Source: Desulfamplus sp. (GTDB lineage Bacteria > Desulfobacterota > Desulfobacteria > Desulfobacterales > Desulfobacteraceae). Taken from it: a DNA stretch of 23,484 nucleotides. The notes beneath the pieces were generated by a model. The model was not told where the DNA came from, ran no database searches, and was given only the letters and a program-made list of their open reading frames with translations. Numbering within the stretch: the stretch's first letter is position 1; each line of letters begins with the position of its first letter. The translations under genes were made by a program, and so were the position numbers. This document shows, piece after piece, positions 15,147 through 22,793 of the stretch. The DNA is taken from contig JADFXA010000005.1 in assembly GCA_015233755.1 (NCBI GenBank), forward strand, positions 1-23,484, read 5' to 3'.

Positions 15147-16244
15147 TCAGCTTCTATCTTGAGTTTTGAGAAATTCGTGAAATTCAACATCATAAATATA
15201 GAGAAGAACAAGTGTAAGACCAAAAACCATAGGACCATAAAGAAGCCCAGTTATTCCAAAATAGTTAAGCCCCCCAAGAATTGAAAAAAATATAAGAAGA
15301 GTTCCCATACCAGCCGAGCCTTTCATAAAAAGCGGTCTTACAATATTATCTATTGTACCAACAACAACTACAGACCAGATAGCAAGAAAAATAGCATAAC
15401 CCCATGAACCTGAAATAAAAAGCCATATTGCAGCTGGCAGCCAGATAAGGGCAGTCCCAACAAATGGTATGAGTGAGGCAAACGACATCACAGCCCCCCA
15501 AAAAAAACCCGGAAAGCCACATATCGCAAAAGCTATACCACCAGCAGCCCCTTGCGAGAGAGCGGTTATCAAAGTCCCAAGTATAGCAGACTTTGCAACT
15601 GCTTTTATCTTTTCAGTTAACATCTTTTCATGTGTAGAAGATAAAGGACTTAAATGCAGAATGTAGTCAAATATCTTTTTTTGATCTTGAACCACAAAGA
15701 AAAAGATAAAGGTCATAAGAAAAAATTTGCCAGCTACTGAGGAGATATTAGCAATTATATATTTTCCTTGACTCATCATAATCTCACCAGCATGAGACGA
15801 TACGGTTATCATAAGTGAATGAAAATCAACACTTTTAAAGAGGGTATCTTCAATATGTTCATGGAAGAGAGCTAAAGCATCTGATATAAATGGAATCTGT
15901 GCCACTCTCTCAATATTACCGTCAGCAATCCAACGATTAATAGAATTCAACGAGAGAATACCCTGCCTGATGACTGCTGAAAATATAAAAAATAGAGGAA
16001 TGATAATAACCAAATTGAGCAAGATAGATGAGATAAAAGCTGCAATATTACTGTTATATTTACATCTCATCCTTATCCACTCATAAATAGGATGGGTAAG
16101 AACTGACAAGATAATTGCAATTACGATAGGATCAATATAACCCTTTACCATTCTCCAGCACAAAAAAAGAGATACAGCTATCATTATAAAAAGAAAATAG
16201 TGAGAGATATTAAGTTTACTTTTATCTGTGGAGTTGCTTTTCAC
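15147..16244 (-). CDS. AI-2E family (UPF0118/PerM-like) membrane transporter
   Basis: A 365-residue inner-membrane protein. Hydrophobic segments lie near 14-33, 36-52, 65-92, 165-185, 220-245, 247-277, 280-297 and 312-350. A soluble stretch (about 95-160) sits between the third and fourth, as in the family. The C-terminal core has the family pattern FASLIPFVGTALIWLP (255-270) and DNIVRPLFMKG (299-309). Family members are proposed to be transporters (autoinducer-2 export in one case, Na+/H+ or unknown in others), so the substrate is not known here. The start is GTG at 16244, with AAGGA 8 bases upstream inside the last codons of mqnB; the two genes are four bases apart and probably translationally coupled. 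Confidence 0.88.
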   Translation of the reverse strand: MKSNSTDKSKLNISHYFLFIMIAVSLFLCWRMVKGYIDPIVIAIILSVLTHPIYEWIRMRCKYNSNIAAFISSILLNLVIIIPLFFIFSAVIRQGILSLNSINRWIADGNIERVAQIPFISDALALFHEHIEDTLFKSVDFHSLMITVSSHAGEIMMSQGKYIIANISSVAGKFFLMTFIFFFVVQDQKKIFDYILHLSPLSSTHEKMLTEKIKAVAKSAILGTLITALSQGAAGGIAFAICGFPGFFWGAVMSFASLIPFVGTALIWLPAAIWLFISGSWGYAIFLAIWSVVVVGTIDNIVRPLFMKGSAGMGTLLIFFSILGGLNYFGITGLLYGPMVFGLTLVLLYIYDVEFHEFLKTQDRS

Positions 16245-16248
16245 AACA

Positions 16249-17133
16249 TTATTCCTTAAGATTTAATGTTCCATTTACTAAAATAGCCTTTATAGCAAAA
16301 GATACCCTTTCACACGCAAGGGGTATCTTCCACTCTTTTTTATCCCTTATTCCAACAACATTTGAGGCAGCTCTAACCTCAAGAAATGGTATATTGTATA
16401 GTGCTGCAATATGGGCTGATGCGGCTCCTTCCATTGACTCCATACACGGTTTATTAAATAGTTTGAAAATATTATCTGCATCTTTATTTGTTGATGTAAT
16501 GGTGGAAACCGTTACAAAACCACCAGAAACTACGTTACAGGCAAACTCTTTTTTCTGAAAACTATTTATACTACCTTCTATGATAAGGCGTGATTTTTCA
16601 ACTATATTGTTGTCAAAACTATAATATTTATGCTGATTAATTAGGTATCTATTATTCCTATTATCCATGAGTTCAACTAAATCAAGATGTGTATAAACCT
16701 CAGAGGCAGCAACTGCAATGTCTCCTATTTTTAGCCCAGAATCTTTAAAAAAACCAGCAATGCCTGTTTGGATAATAAATAACGACTTGTTATTATTCAA
16801 AAAAGAGTTGTTATTATTAAAATTATCTATTTTGAGACTATCAATTAAACTCTCAAGATAAACAGTCAGGGCGTGAGCCGCATTTATCACCCCAATGCCT
16901 GTTATAATAACTGTGAATTCTATTGAAAAATTACTATTTTTGAGAGTTTGAGGAGTTTGCTCAAAACAATCAGAGCAAGATAAATTATCAGAATAAGATG
17001 GATTAGTAAGATTTGCTTTAATGATTCTTATACCAGAAGTGGTTATCGTATCTGATAATATATTTGAACAGCTAAGGAGGGGTTTTATCTCCATAAGAGT
17101 TGCTACAACTATTGAAAAATATCTATTGACCAC
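16249..17133 (-). CDS. mqnB: Futalosine hydrolase
   Basis: A nucleoside phosphorylase-superfamily hydrolase that splits futalosine (or aminodeoxyfutalosine) in the futalosine route to menaquinone. Residues TGIAGFF (123-129) and GDIAVAASEVY (137-147) match the phosphate/base-pocket blocks, VTVSTITST (207-215) follows, and CMESMEGAASA (230-240) is the nucleoside-binding signature. The C-terminal SNVVGIRDKKEW (257-268) is typical of MqnB rather than MTA/SAH nucleosidase. The 294-residue length is above the usual 220-230. Two polar insertions account for this: about 42-68 (Ser/Cys-rich) and about 102-116 (Asn-rich). It lies between siaD and the AI-2E gene with gaps of 24 and 4 bases. A metabolic gene here is unexpected; the pathway partners mqnA, mqnC and mqnD are not in the window. 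Confidence 0.82.
   Translation of the reverse strand: MVNRYFSIVVATLMEIKPLLSCSNILSDTITTSGIRIIKANLTNPSYSDNLSCSDCFEQTPQTLKNSNFSIEFTVIITGIGVINAAHALTVYLESLIDSLKIDNFNNNNSFLNNNKSLFIIQTGIAGFFKDSGLKIGDIAVAASEVYTHLDLVELMDNRNNRYLINQHKYYSFDNNIVEKSRLIIEGSINSFQKKEFACNVVSGGFVTVSTITSTNKDADNIFKLFNKPCMESMEGAASAHIAALYNIPFLEVRAASNVVGIRDKKEWKIPLACERVSFAIKAILVNGTLNLKE
16787..16818 (-). repeat. 21-base direct repeat in the mqnB Asn-rich insertion
   Basis: TTGTTATTATT occurs at 16787-16797 and again at 16808-16818, a spacing of 21 bases (7 codons). It encodes the NNNNSF-LNNNKS stretch near residues 106-117. The frame is preserved. Confidence 0.6.
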
Positions 17134-17157
17134 TTTTAAACCAATTTGATTATTTGA

Positions 17158-17889
17158 TTAACTACACCTATGTTCTACGCGATTACGCCCTTCTTCTTTG
17201 GCTTTATAGAGAGCTTTATCAGCTCTGTTTAGAAGTTCTAACATCAAAGCTTCTTCTTGGATAGGAATCTCTGAGCTTATTCCTATGCTTACTGTTACAA
17301 CACCTTTATCAGAGAGACAATGCGCCATCTGAAGGCTCTCTACATTTGAACGAATTTTTTCTGCCAATTTTACTGCTCCATCAATATCTGTATTTGGAAG
17401 AATCAAACCAAATTCTTCTCCCCCATATCTTGCTATATAATCTGCTGGTCTTTGAATAGAGTTTTGAATTGTTGATGCTACACGTTCAATACAATTATCT
17501 CCTTCAATATGACCATAGGTATCATTATATTTTTTAAAATAATCAATATCAATCATTCCAACAGTAAGGTGATTTCCTTCTCTTTTTGCTCGTCTCCACT
17601 CTTGCTCATAAGTTTGGTTAAAATGGCGGCGATTAGGTATTTTAGTGAGACTATCTATAGTTGACAGCTGTTCAAGGTCTTTATTAGATAAGGATAGTTC
17701 CAACTGGAATCTATCAGATATTCTCAAAATACGCTGCATTTGCTTAAAGAGTCTTTCGTATCTAACCAAAAGCTTTTCATACTCTTCTCTTGGAATCAAC
17801 TCATCTTTTTTTGATAATACTTCATGAGATTCTCGAATTATATCTTCTTCAAAGGAGAAGAGACTCTTTGTTGTCATGTTTTTTGCCAT
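17158..17889 (-). CDS. siaD: Diguanylate cyclase of the SiaD type
   Basis: A 243-residue soluble GGDEF protein that makes c-di-GMP from two GTP. The active-site loop is GGEEF (156-160), a catalytically competent variant. Asp114 in MIDIDYFK is the metal ligand. RxxD (Arg147 to Asp150) sits five residues before GGEEF, so the product-inhibition I-site is present. Residues about 33-76 form an N-terminal coiled coil with no sensor domain; in P. aeruginosa SiaD the equivalent N-terminal helix is where unphosphorylated SiaC binds and activates. The gene comes last in the siaA-B-C-D order, 16 bases after siaC. The assignment to SiaD rests on gene order and architecture. The ATG at 17889 is used; Met5 is an alternative. 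Confidence 0.85.
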   Translation of the reverse strand: MAKNMTTKSLFSFEEDIIRESHEVLSKKDELIPREEYEKLLVRYERLFKQMQRILRISDRFQLELSLSNKDLEQLSTIDSLTKIPNRRHFNQTYEQEWRRAKREGNHLTVGMIDIDYFKKYNDTYGHIEGDNCIERVASTIQNSIQRPADYIARYGGEEFGLILPNTDIDGAVKLAEKIRSNVESLQMAHCLSDKGVVTVSIGISSEIPIQEEALMLELLNRADKALYKAKEEGRNRVEHRCS

Positions 17890-17905
17890 AATTTATATTT
17901 TGACC

Positions 17906-18307
17906 CTATTTGAACCTGGTTGCTGGAATCTCGACTAAATTAAAAATGACATTAGTAGATATATCTTCTTTAAATTCTTCTCCACACTCCAAAGAGGTAT
18001 CATCATCTTCCTGATATAGCCAATTGATTACTACAGATTTACCATCTTCTGCTGATTCGTCCAACATTTCAAAAATATTCATAAGTATTTTTGAACTACT
18101 GCTATTAAAATAAGACATTTCAATATCTATTATTATATTTTTTAAATAGGGTAATGCTAAATACTCTTTTAACCACGCAAAAACAGGGGTGTAAAATTTG
18201 GATGAATTCTCTGGATAAGATTGCCCTTTGATAGATAATAGATGTTGTTCAGGATCAAAATGAATTGCTGGCGTAGATTTAGATGCCTCTATTATTAAAT
18301 GTTCCAT
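17906..18307 (-). CDS. siaC: SiaC-family regulatory phosphoprotein (DUF1987)
   Basis: A 133-residue protein of the DUF1987 family, whose fold resembles SpoIIAA-type anti-anti-sigma factors. In P. aeruginosa SiaC is phosphorylated at Thr68 by SiaB and dephosphorylated by SiaA, and its unphosphorylated form stimulates SiaD. The matching motif here is YFNSSSSK (66-73), which places Ser69 at the phosphosite. FDPEQHLLSIKGQSYPENS (17-35) is the family's N-terminal beta hairpin and the usual SYPEN block. The gene is 8 bases from siaB and 16 from siaD, and a purine-rich AGGGGG lies just before the start. The C-terminal acidic stretch (about 99-114) is longer and more polar than I would expect, but this is a by-eye judgement. 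Confidence 0.85.
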   Translation of the reverse strand: MEHLIIEASKSTPAIHFDPEQHLLSIKGQSYPENSSKFYTPVFAWLKEYLALPYLKNIIIDIEMSYFNSSSSKILMNIFEMLDESAEDGKSVVINWLYQEDDDTSLECGEEFKEDISTNVIFNLVEIPATRFK

Positions 18308-18315
18308 ACCGCCCC

Positions 18316-18858
18316 CTAAATTTTAACATTTATAACAAAGAAAGAGTGTGTTGAGTCAATATCTATAAATTGGAAATCTAAAGGATATGTCGCCTTTCGA
18401 GCCATTTCAATAAATCCTAAACCAGCTCCTTTACTCCCCAAATGGTTATTACCGCTCTTACGCCGTTCCTTATAAAGAGATTTTAGCTCATCTTTTCCCA
18501 TATCTTTAATAAACTCAAGATGTTGTTTCAATAGTTCTTCATCTTCCTTAGAAATTTTATTACCTGCCAATACATAACTATGTTCGCTATTTTTTCCGAC
18601 AATTAAAATTCCTAAACCAAAATTACTTTGCTTATCGCCTAAAGTATTCCTATCTGCAGAGTAGTTAATAATATTTTGCATCTGTTCAACAAATATCGAG
18701 AAAATTTTTTGAGATGTTGTAAGTTTAGTCTCTTCTAAATCCATTTTTTGCTTTAGTGTCTCTCCCATTCCTTCTAAAATAGATTGAGAAACAGGACCGC
18801 TGAAACAAAATATAATACCTTCACTTTGTAACTGTTCATGAAATTGATATATATTCAT
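18316..18858 (-). CDS. siaB: SiaB-family protein kinase (GHKL-like, DUF6272)
   Basis: A 180-residue cytoplasmic kinase related to anti-sigma-factor kinases of the GHKL ATPase fold. The N-box-like helix is FVEQMQNIINYS (56-67), where Glu58 and Asn62 are the catalytic/Mg-binding positions. The glycine lid is GSKGAGLGFIEMARK (141-155). In P. aeruginosa SiaB phosphorylates SiaC and thereby switches off c-di-GMP synthesis by SiaD. The start codon overlaps the siaA stop as ATGA (18855-18858), implying translational coupling. A strong AAAGGAG lies about 13 bases upstream within siaA. No signal peptide or membrane segment is seen. Confidence 0.85.
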   Translation of the reverse strand: MNIYQFHEQLQSEGIIFCFSGPVSQSILEGMGETLKQKMDLEETKLTTSQKIFSIFVEQMQNIINYSADRNTLGDKQSNFGLGILIVGKNSEHSYVLAGNKISKEDEELLKQHLEFIKDMGKDELKSLYKERRKSGNNHLGSKGAGLGFIEMARKATYPLDFQFIDIDSTHSFFVINVKI

Positions 18859-20450
18859 ACTATATTATTATCTCCTTTTATAATTAAAGGGGTAATTTTA
18901 ACTCCCATGACTGTAATATCATCACGCTGAGGCTCTTGTCTGCAATGGTTTATAAATTCTTTTTCCAAATATTTGTATTGTTCGTCCATAGGGTAGCTTG
19001 CCCAAGTGTTAAGAAATTTTTTAAGCCGTTTTGTTCCATATTTAATTCCTTCTTCATTGGGTTGATCAGAAAAACCATCAGTAGTGAGATAGATTGTTAC
19101 GCCATTTTTTATTGGGATTTGGTGGCTTGTAAATGTTCGTCTTGCCTCTTTTTGACGACCCCCAATACCTTTACGATCTGATTTTAATTCATTTATCTCT
19201 CCCTCAGGGCAGCAGTAATACAAAGGGTGGTGTGCTCCAGCAAACAAAATTGATTCTCTTGAAGGGTCTATAATGCAAATAGCTATATCCATACCATCTT
19301 GTGCCCCAACATCAGTTATTGCAAGTTGTTCTTGTTTCAGGGCTTTACGGATACCAATATGCAGCTCTTCTAAAATTGCTGCTGGTTCAAGAATATTTTT
19401 TTCAACAACAATTTGAGAAAGCAACGCATTCCCAAACATAGACATTAAAGCTCCGGGTACCCCATGTCCTGTGCAATCTCCCACTGCAATCACTGTTGTT
19501 CCATCAACTTCAGAAAACCAATAGAAATCCCCTGATACAATGTCTTTTGGACGAAAAAAAAGAAAGCAATCTGGAAAATATTTAATTAAAGAGCTTTTAG
19601 AAGGAAGGATCACTTGTTGAATGCGTTCAGCATAAAGAAGGCTGTCAATAATTCGTGCGTTCTTTTCAGACAATTCTGCTTCAGAACGGAAAAGTGCCTG
19701 ATTCTTTTGTTCAATCTCCATGTTAGATAGCTTTAACTGCTCAATTACTTCTATAACTTTACGCACTGCTGGTCTAAATACAAAAAAACCTTCTAAAGAA
19801 AGAATCAAAAGTGTTACAGTAAGAAGTGAGAGTTCAATTATTTTAAGCCGGACAACACGAGCTTTGGCTTCTTTATCATATTGAAATACAATTGAATCCA
19901 TTCCTTCCACAAATGTATGTTCGTGGTTCAAGATGGTTGATACGGGAAAACGATCTTGGGTCTCTATCACTGTTAGAGACGACTGGATAGCATCAATATT
20001 CTTAAGAATTTCGCGGGCAGATTGAAGCATTTTCTGATGATGCTCTTCAATCGCCTCAAACATACGATTGATCTCTTCGCTATTTTTCCCGGGAAGGCCA
20101 ATCTCAGCATCTCCATGTTGCAGCCCTCGATGGGAACGCTCCCACAAATCAGCAACAAGCAGCAGCTCTTCTGAATATCTCTTTTTTACAGCAATATCTT
20201 TGGCTGTGCCTATAACCAAAGCTGCTTTACTTAAACGTTGACTCAACATTCTTTGACGACCGGCAATATTAATAATTCTTGAATCGCTACTTTGAGTCTT
20301 TAAAGCAAGTTGAACAAATACCTGCCCTGTAATTGATAAAACCGCAACCATACTTAAAGCTGCAATATATAAAATAGTTAGTCGACGAGTAGAACGAGTC
20401 TCTTTTGAAATATCAATAGTGTTAGATTCAATATTTAACTCTTTAGCCAT
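18855..20450 (-). CDS. siaA: Membrane sensor with SpoIIE/PP2C phosphatase domain (SiaA type)
   Basis: A 531-residue inner-membrane phosphatase. Membrane segments are at about 24-49 and 204-226. The periplasmic part opens with RQRMLSQRLSKAA (65-77), the hallmark of the PilJ/NarX-type sensor domain. Residues 227-285 are a helical linker without a clear HAMP domain. The PP2C-type domain (about 290-519) has Asp308 in SGDFYW, Asp325 in VGDCTGHGVPGALMSM, Asp388 in GMD, Asp458 in TTDG, and Asp510-Asp511 in RDDITV, so the metal site is complete. SiaA in P. aeruginosa dephosphorylates SiaC and so turns on SiaD. It lies 27 bases after the hybrid kinase and overlaps siaB by 4 bases. AGGGAAA precedes the ATG. 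Confidence 0.85.
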   Translation of the reverse strand: MAKELNIESNTIDISKETRSTRRLTILYIAALSMVAVLSITGQVFVQLALKTQSSDSRIINIAGRQRMLSQRLSKAALVIGTAKDIAVKKRYSEELLLVADLWERSHRGLQHGDAEIGLPGKNSEEINRMFEAIEEHHQKMLQSAREILKNIDAIQSSLTVIETQDRFPVSTILNHEHTFVEGMDSIVFQYDKEAKARVVRLKIIELSLLTVTLLILSLEGFFVFRPAVRKVIEVIEQLKLSNMEIEQKNQALFRSEAELSEKNARIIDSLLYAERIQQVILPSKSSLIKYFPDCFLFFRPKDIVSGDFYWFSEVDGTTVIAVGDCTGHGVPGALMSMFGNALLSQIVVEKNILEPAAILEELHIGIRKALKQEQLAITDVGAQDGMDIAICIIDPSRESILFAGAHHPLYYCCPEGEINELKSDRKGIGGRQKEARRTFTSHQIPIKNGVTIYLTTDGFSDQPNEEGIKYGTKRLKKFLNTWASYPMDEQYKYLEKEFINHCRQEPQRDDITVMGVKITPLIIKGDNNIV

Positions 20451-20477
20451 TTTTATTTCCCTAAGATAAGTTAATAA

Positions 20478-22757
20478 TTATTGTTGTGATATTTCTATTG
20501 TCTGTTTAACGAGGTTAAAGAGATTCCTTAATGTTGGCACAAGAGCCGCTGCTTTCTCAATATCTCCATTTCTGCCAGAAAACTCAATATCTTCTGCTAC
20601 CTGTTTTAATGCTGAACTTCCAATTATTGCAGCAGCTCCTTTTAGTTTATGGGCATTAGCCGCAACCTCTTTAACATCTCCTTTTTCAACAGCTTCTTGA
20701 AGTTTTGTTATCTCATTTGGTGTATCTGCAAGAAAAATTTTAACAAGAGATGCCGCAAGCTCCTCGTCTCCCATTACTCGATCTAACAATTCTGAAGCGT
20801 CAAAAATATCAAGGCTTGAGTATTGTGTAGTGATAATATTAACATAATCGATATCACTACCTATCGCTACATCATTATTAACATCATAGCTATCAATAAT
20901 ATTATCGCAGCTCTCAAGAGATTCAGTATCTATAAGCCACCTTTCCAATACTTGTGCCAAAATATCAGGATTGATAGGTTTTGAAATATAATCACTCATT
21001 CCAGCAGCTATACATTTTTCTCGTTCTCCTGTTACTGCATTTGCTGTCATGGCGACTATCGGAACATTAATATTTTCCATACCGGCAGCACCTTGCCTTA
21101 TCTTTTCAGTTGCCTCATAACCGTCCATTTCAGACATCTGGCAATCCATAAGAATCAGGTCATAAGAGGTACGGCTGATAAATTCTAATGCCTCTTTTCC
21201 ATTGTTTGCAATATCTGCCTGATACCCCAATTTACGAAGTATGCCAATAGCCACCACTTGATTGGTGATATTATCCTCAACCAAAAGAATTTTTGCATTG
21301 CTGTAACTTGTTTTTCCGTTATTCATTTTTAGACTGTTTAAGGTTTTTATATGGCTTAAAATTTGTCTATTTCTTAAAGTTGTAGATGGTTCTTTTATAG
21401 AAGTAGTATTTTTTGTTATAAATTGTATTTTTGACTCTGTTTCAGATGATGCCTCAATATCTACTCCAAACCGTTTTTCAAATTGAGCCGTAAACCAGAA
21501 TGTTGTGCCGCTTCCACTATTGCTTCCGTCCTTAATCTTGCTTTCAAAACCTATATGGCCATCCATCATCTCTACAAGCTGTTTTGATATGGCAAGTCCA
21601 AGCCCTGTTCCACCATATTTTCTTGTTGTTGATGTATCTGCCTGAGTAAAAGGAGAAAATAGCGATCCCTGCCTTTCTAAAGGGATACCAATACCGCTAT
21701 CTTCAACGGAAAACTTAATAGTTACCCTATTTTGTTCATCTTCCATATCAATAAGTGCAACATCAATAAGCACAACTTTTATTTTTACATAGCCTTTATG
21801 TGTGAATTTAATAGCATTTCCTGTTAGGTTGAGAAGGATTTGACGCAGGCGGAGAGAATCTCCTTTAAGCAGCAGAGGGACAGAAGTATCAATAAATGCT
21901 GTTAGCTCAACCCCTTTTTCATCAGCTTGGTGTGATATTAGTCTTAAAATATTATCGAGAACTAACTTGAGGTTAAAATCAACATTCTCAAGAAGCATCT
22001 TACCAGCTTCAACTTTTGAAAAATCCAAAAGATCATTAATTATAGATAAAAGAGATTCAGAACTTGAATTGACTATATCAACATAGTTACGCTGCTCATT
22101 TGATAATCGAGTATCTAAGAGTAATTTAGCCATACCGATTATGCCATTCATAGGTGTTCTTAATTCATGGCTTATATTTGCAAGAAAATCACTCTTTGCT
22201 TTGTTAGCCATCTTTGCTTTTTTTGCCATCTCTTTTGCAATAGATGTCTGTGATACAAGGTCTCTATTAAGAAGTTCAAGGTTTGCTTTTTGTAATTCAA
22301 GCTCATGTGTCTGCAGCTCAAGTTTCTCTTTTTGTAATCCAAGCTCTTTTTTCTGTCTTGAAATGGTAAGATGAGTATCTATTCTGGCAATAACAATTGG
22401 TTTCGATATCGGCTTTGTTATATAATCTACACAACCTGCCTCAAATCCTGCGGCCTCATCTTGAATATCGTTCATTGCTGTTATGAAAATTATAGGAATA
22501 TCGGCAGATTTAGGATCAGATTTAAGATAGCGGCACGCTTCAAAACCGTCCATTTCAGGCATCATAATATCAAGCAGAATCATATCAGGATTTACTTTCT
22601 TGCACACTTCAATAGCTTCGCGTCCATTTACTGCAAAAGATATTTTATAACTATCTTTAAGCATCTGCTGAAGCAGTTTGCGGTTGTTTGCCTCATCATC
22701 AACTACAAGTATTTTTGGTTTTTCGGCAAACATTTGATTAAGTTTGTTTTCAAGCAT
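20478..22757 (-). CDS. Hybrid histidine kinase, REC-HisKA-HATPase-REC-Hpt
   Basis: A 759-residue soluble phosphorelay kinase. REC1 (about 14-130) has Asp20-Asp21, phospho-Asp63 in LLDIMMP, Thr93 and Lys115. A leucine/glutamate/glutamine signalling helix follows (136-190) with repeated LQ-E-L units. HisKA carries His197 in SHELRTPMNG. The HATPase has Asn314, DSGIGIP (353-359) and GGTGLGLA (382-389). REC2 (about 488-606) has Glu494-Asp495, phospho-Asp538, Thr571 and Lys593; the usual proline after the phospho-Asp (MDCQMP) is Ser542 here. The C-terminal Hpt (about 650-755) has His703 in AHKLKGAAA. There is no transmembrane or PAS input, so it is driven through REC1, possibly by the kinase ending at 22794. 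The gap to that kinase is 36 bases, and to siaA 27. Confidence 0.92.
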   Translation of the reverse strand: MLENKLNQMFAEKPKILVVDDEANNRKLLQQMLKDSYKISFAVNGREAIEVCKKVNPDMILLDIMMPEMDGFEACRYLKSDPKSADIPIIFITAMNDIQDEAAGFEAGCVDYITKPISKPIVIARIDTHLTISRQKKELGLQKEKLELQTHELELQKANLELLNRDLVSQTSIAKEMAKKAKMANKAKSDFLANISHELRTPMNGIIGMAKLLLDTRLSNEQRNYVDIVNSSSESLLSIINDLLDFSKVEAGKMLLENVDFNLKLVLDNILRLISHQADEKGVELTAFIDTSVPLLLKGDSLRLRQILLNLTGNAIKFTHKGYVKIKVVLIDVALIDMEDEQNRVTIKFSVEDSGIGIPLERQGSLFSPFTQADTSTTRKYGGTGLGLAISKQLVEMMDGHIGFESKIKDGSNSGSGTTFWFTAQFEKRFGVDIEASSETESKIQFITKNTTSIKEPSTTLRNRQILSHIKTLNSLKMNNGKTSYSNAKILLVEDNITNQVVAIGILRKLGYQADIANNGKEALEFISRTSYDLILMDCQMSEMDGYEATEKIRQGAAGMENINVPIVAMTANAVTGEREKCIAAGMSDYISKPINPDILAQVLERWLIDTESLESCDNIIDSYDVNNDVAIGSDIDYVNIITTQYSSLDIFDASELLDRVMGDEELAASLVKIFLADTPNEITKLQEAVEKGDVKEVAANAHKLKGAAAIIGSSALKQVAEDIEFSGRNGDIEKAAALVPTLRNLFNLVKQTIEISQQ

Positions 22758-22793
22758 ATTTCATTAATCCTGTTCATTATAATTTAAACGATA

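Noticed and set aside
15147..16244. Quorum-sensing role for the AI-2E family protein
   Set aside because: The family name comes from one member; no luxS or lsr genes are here, so the substrate is left open.
17158..17889. Degenerate, inactive GGDEF domain
   Set aside because: GGEEF, the metal Asp114 and the RxxD site are all present, so activity is expected.
22371..22787. 138-residue plus-strand open frame
   Set aside because: Antisense to the hybrid kinase with well-defined REC residues; its composition (Tyr/Ile/Cys/His-rich) is typical of an antisense shadow.
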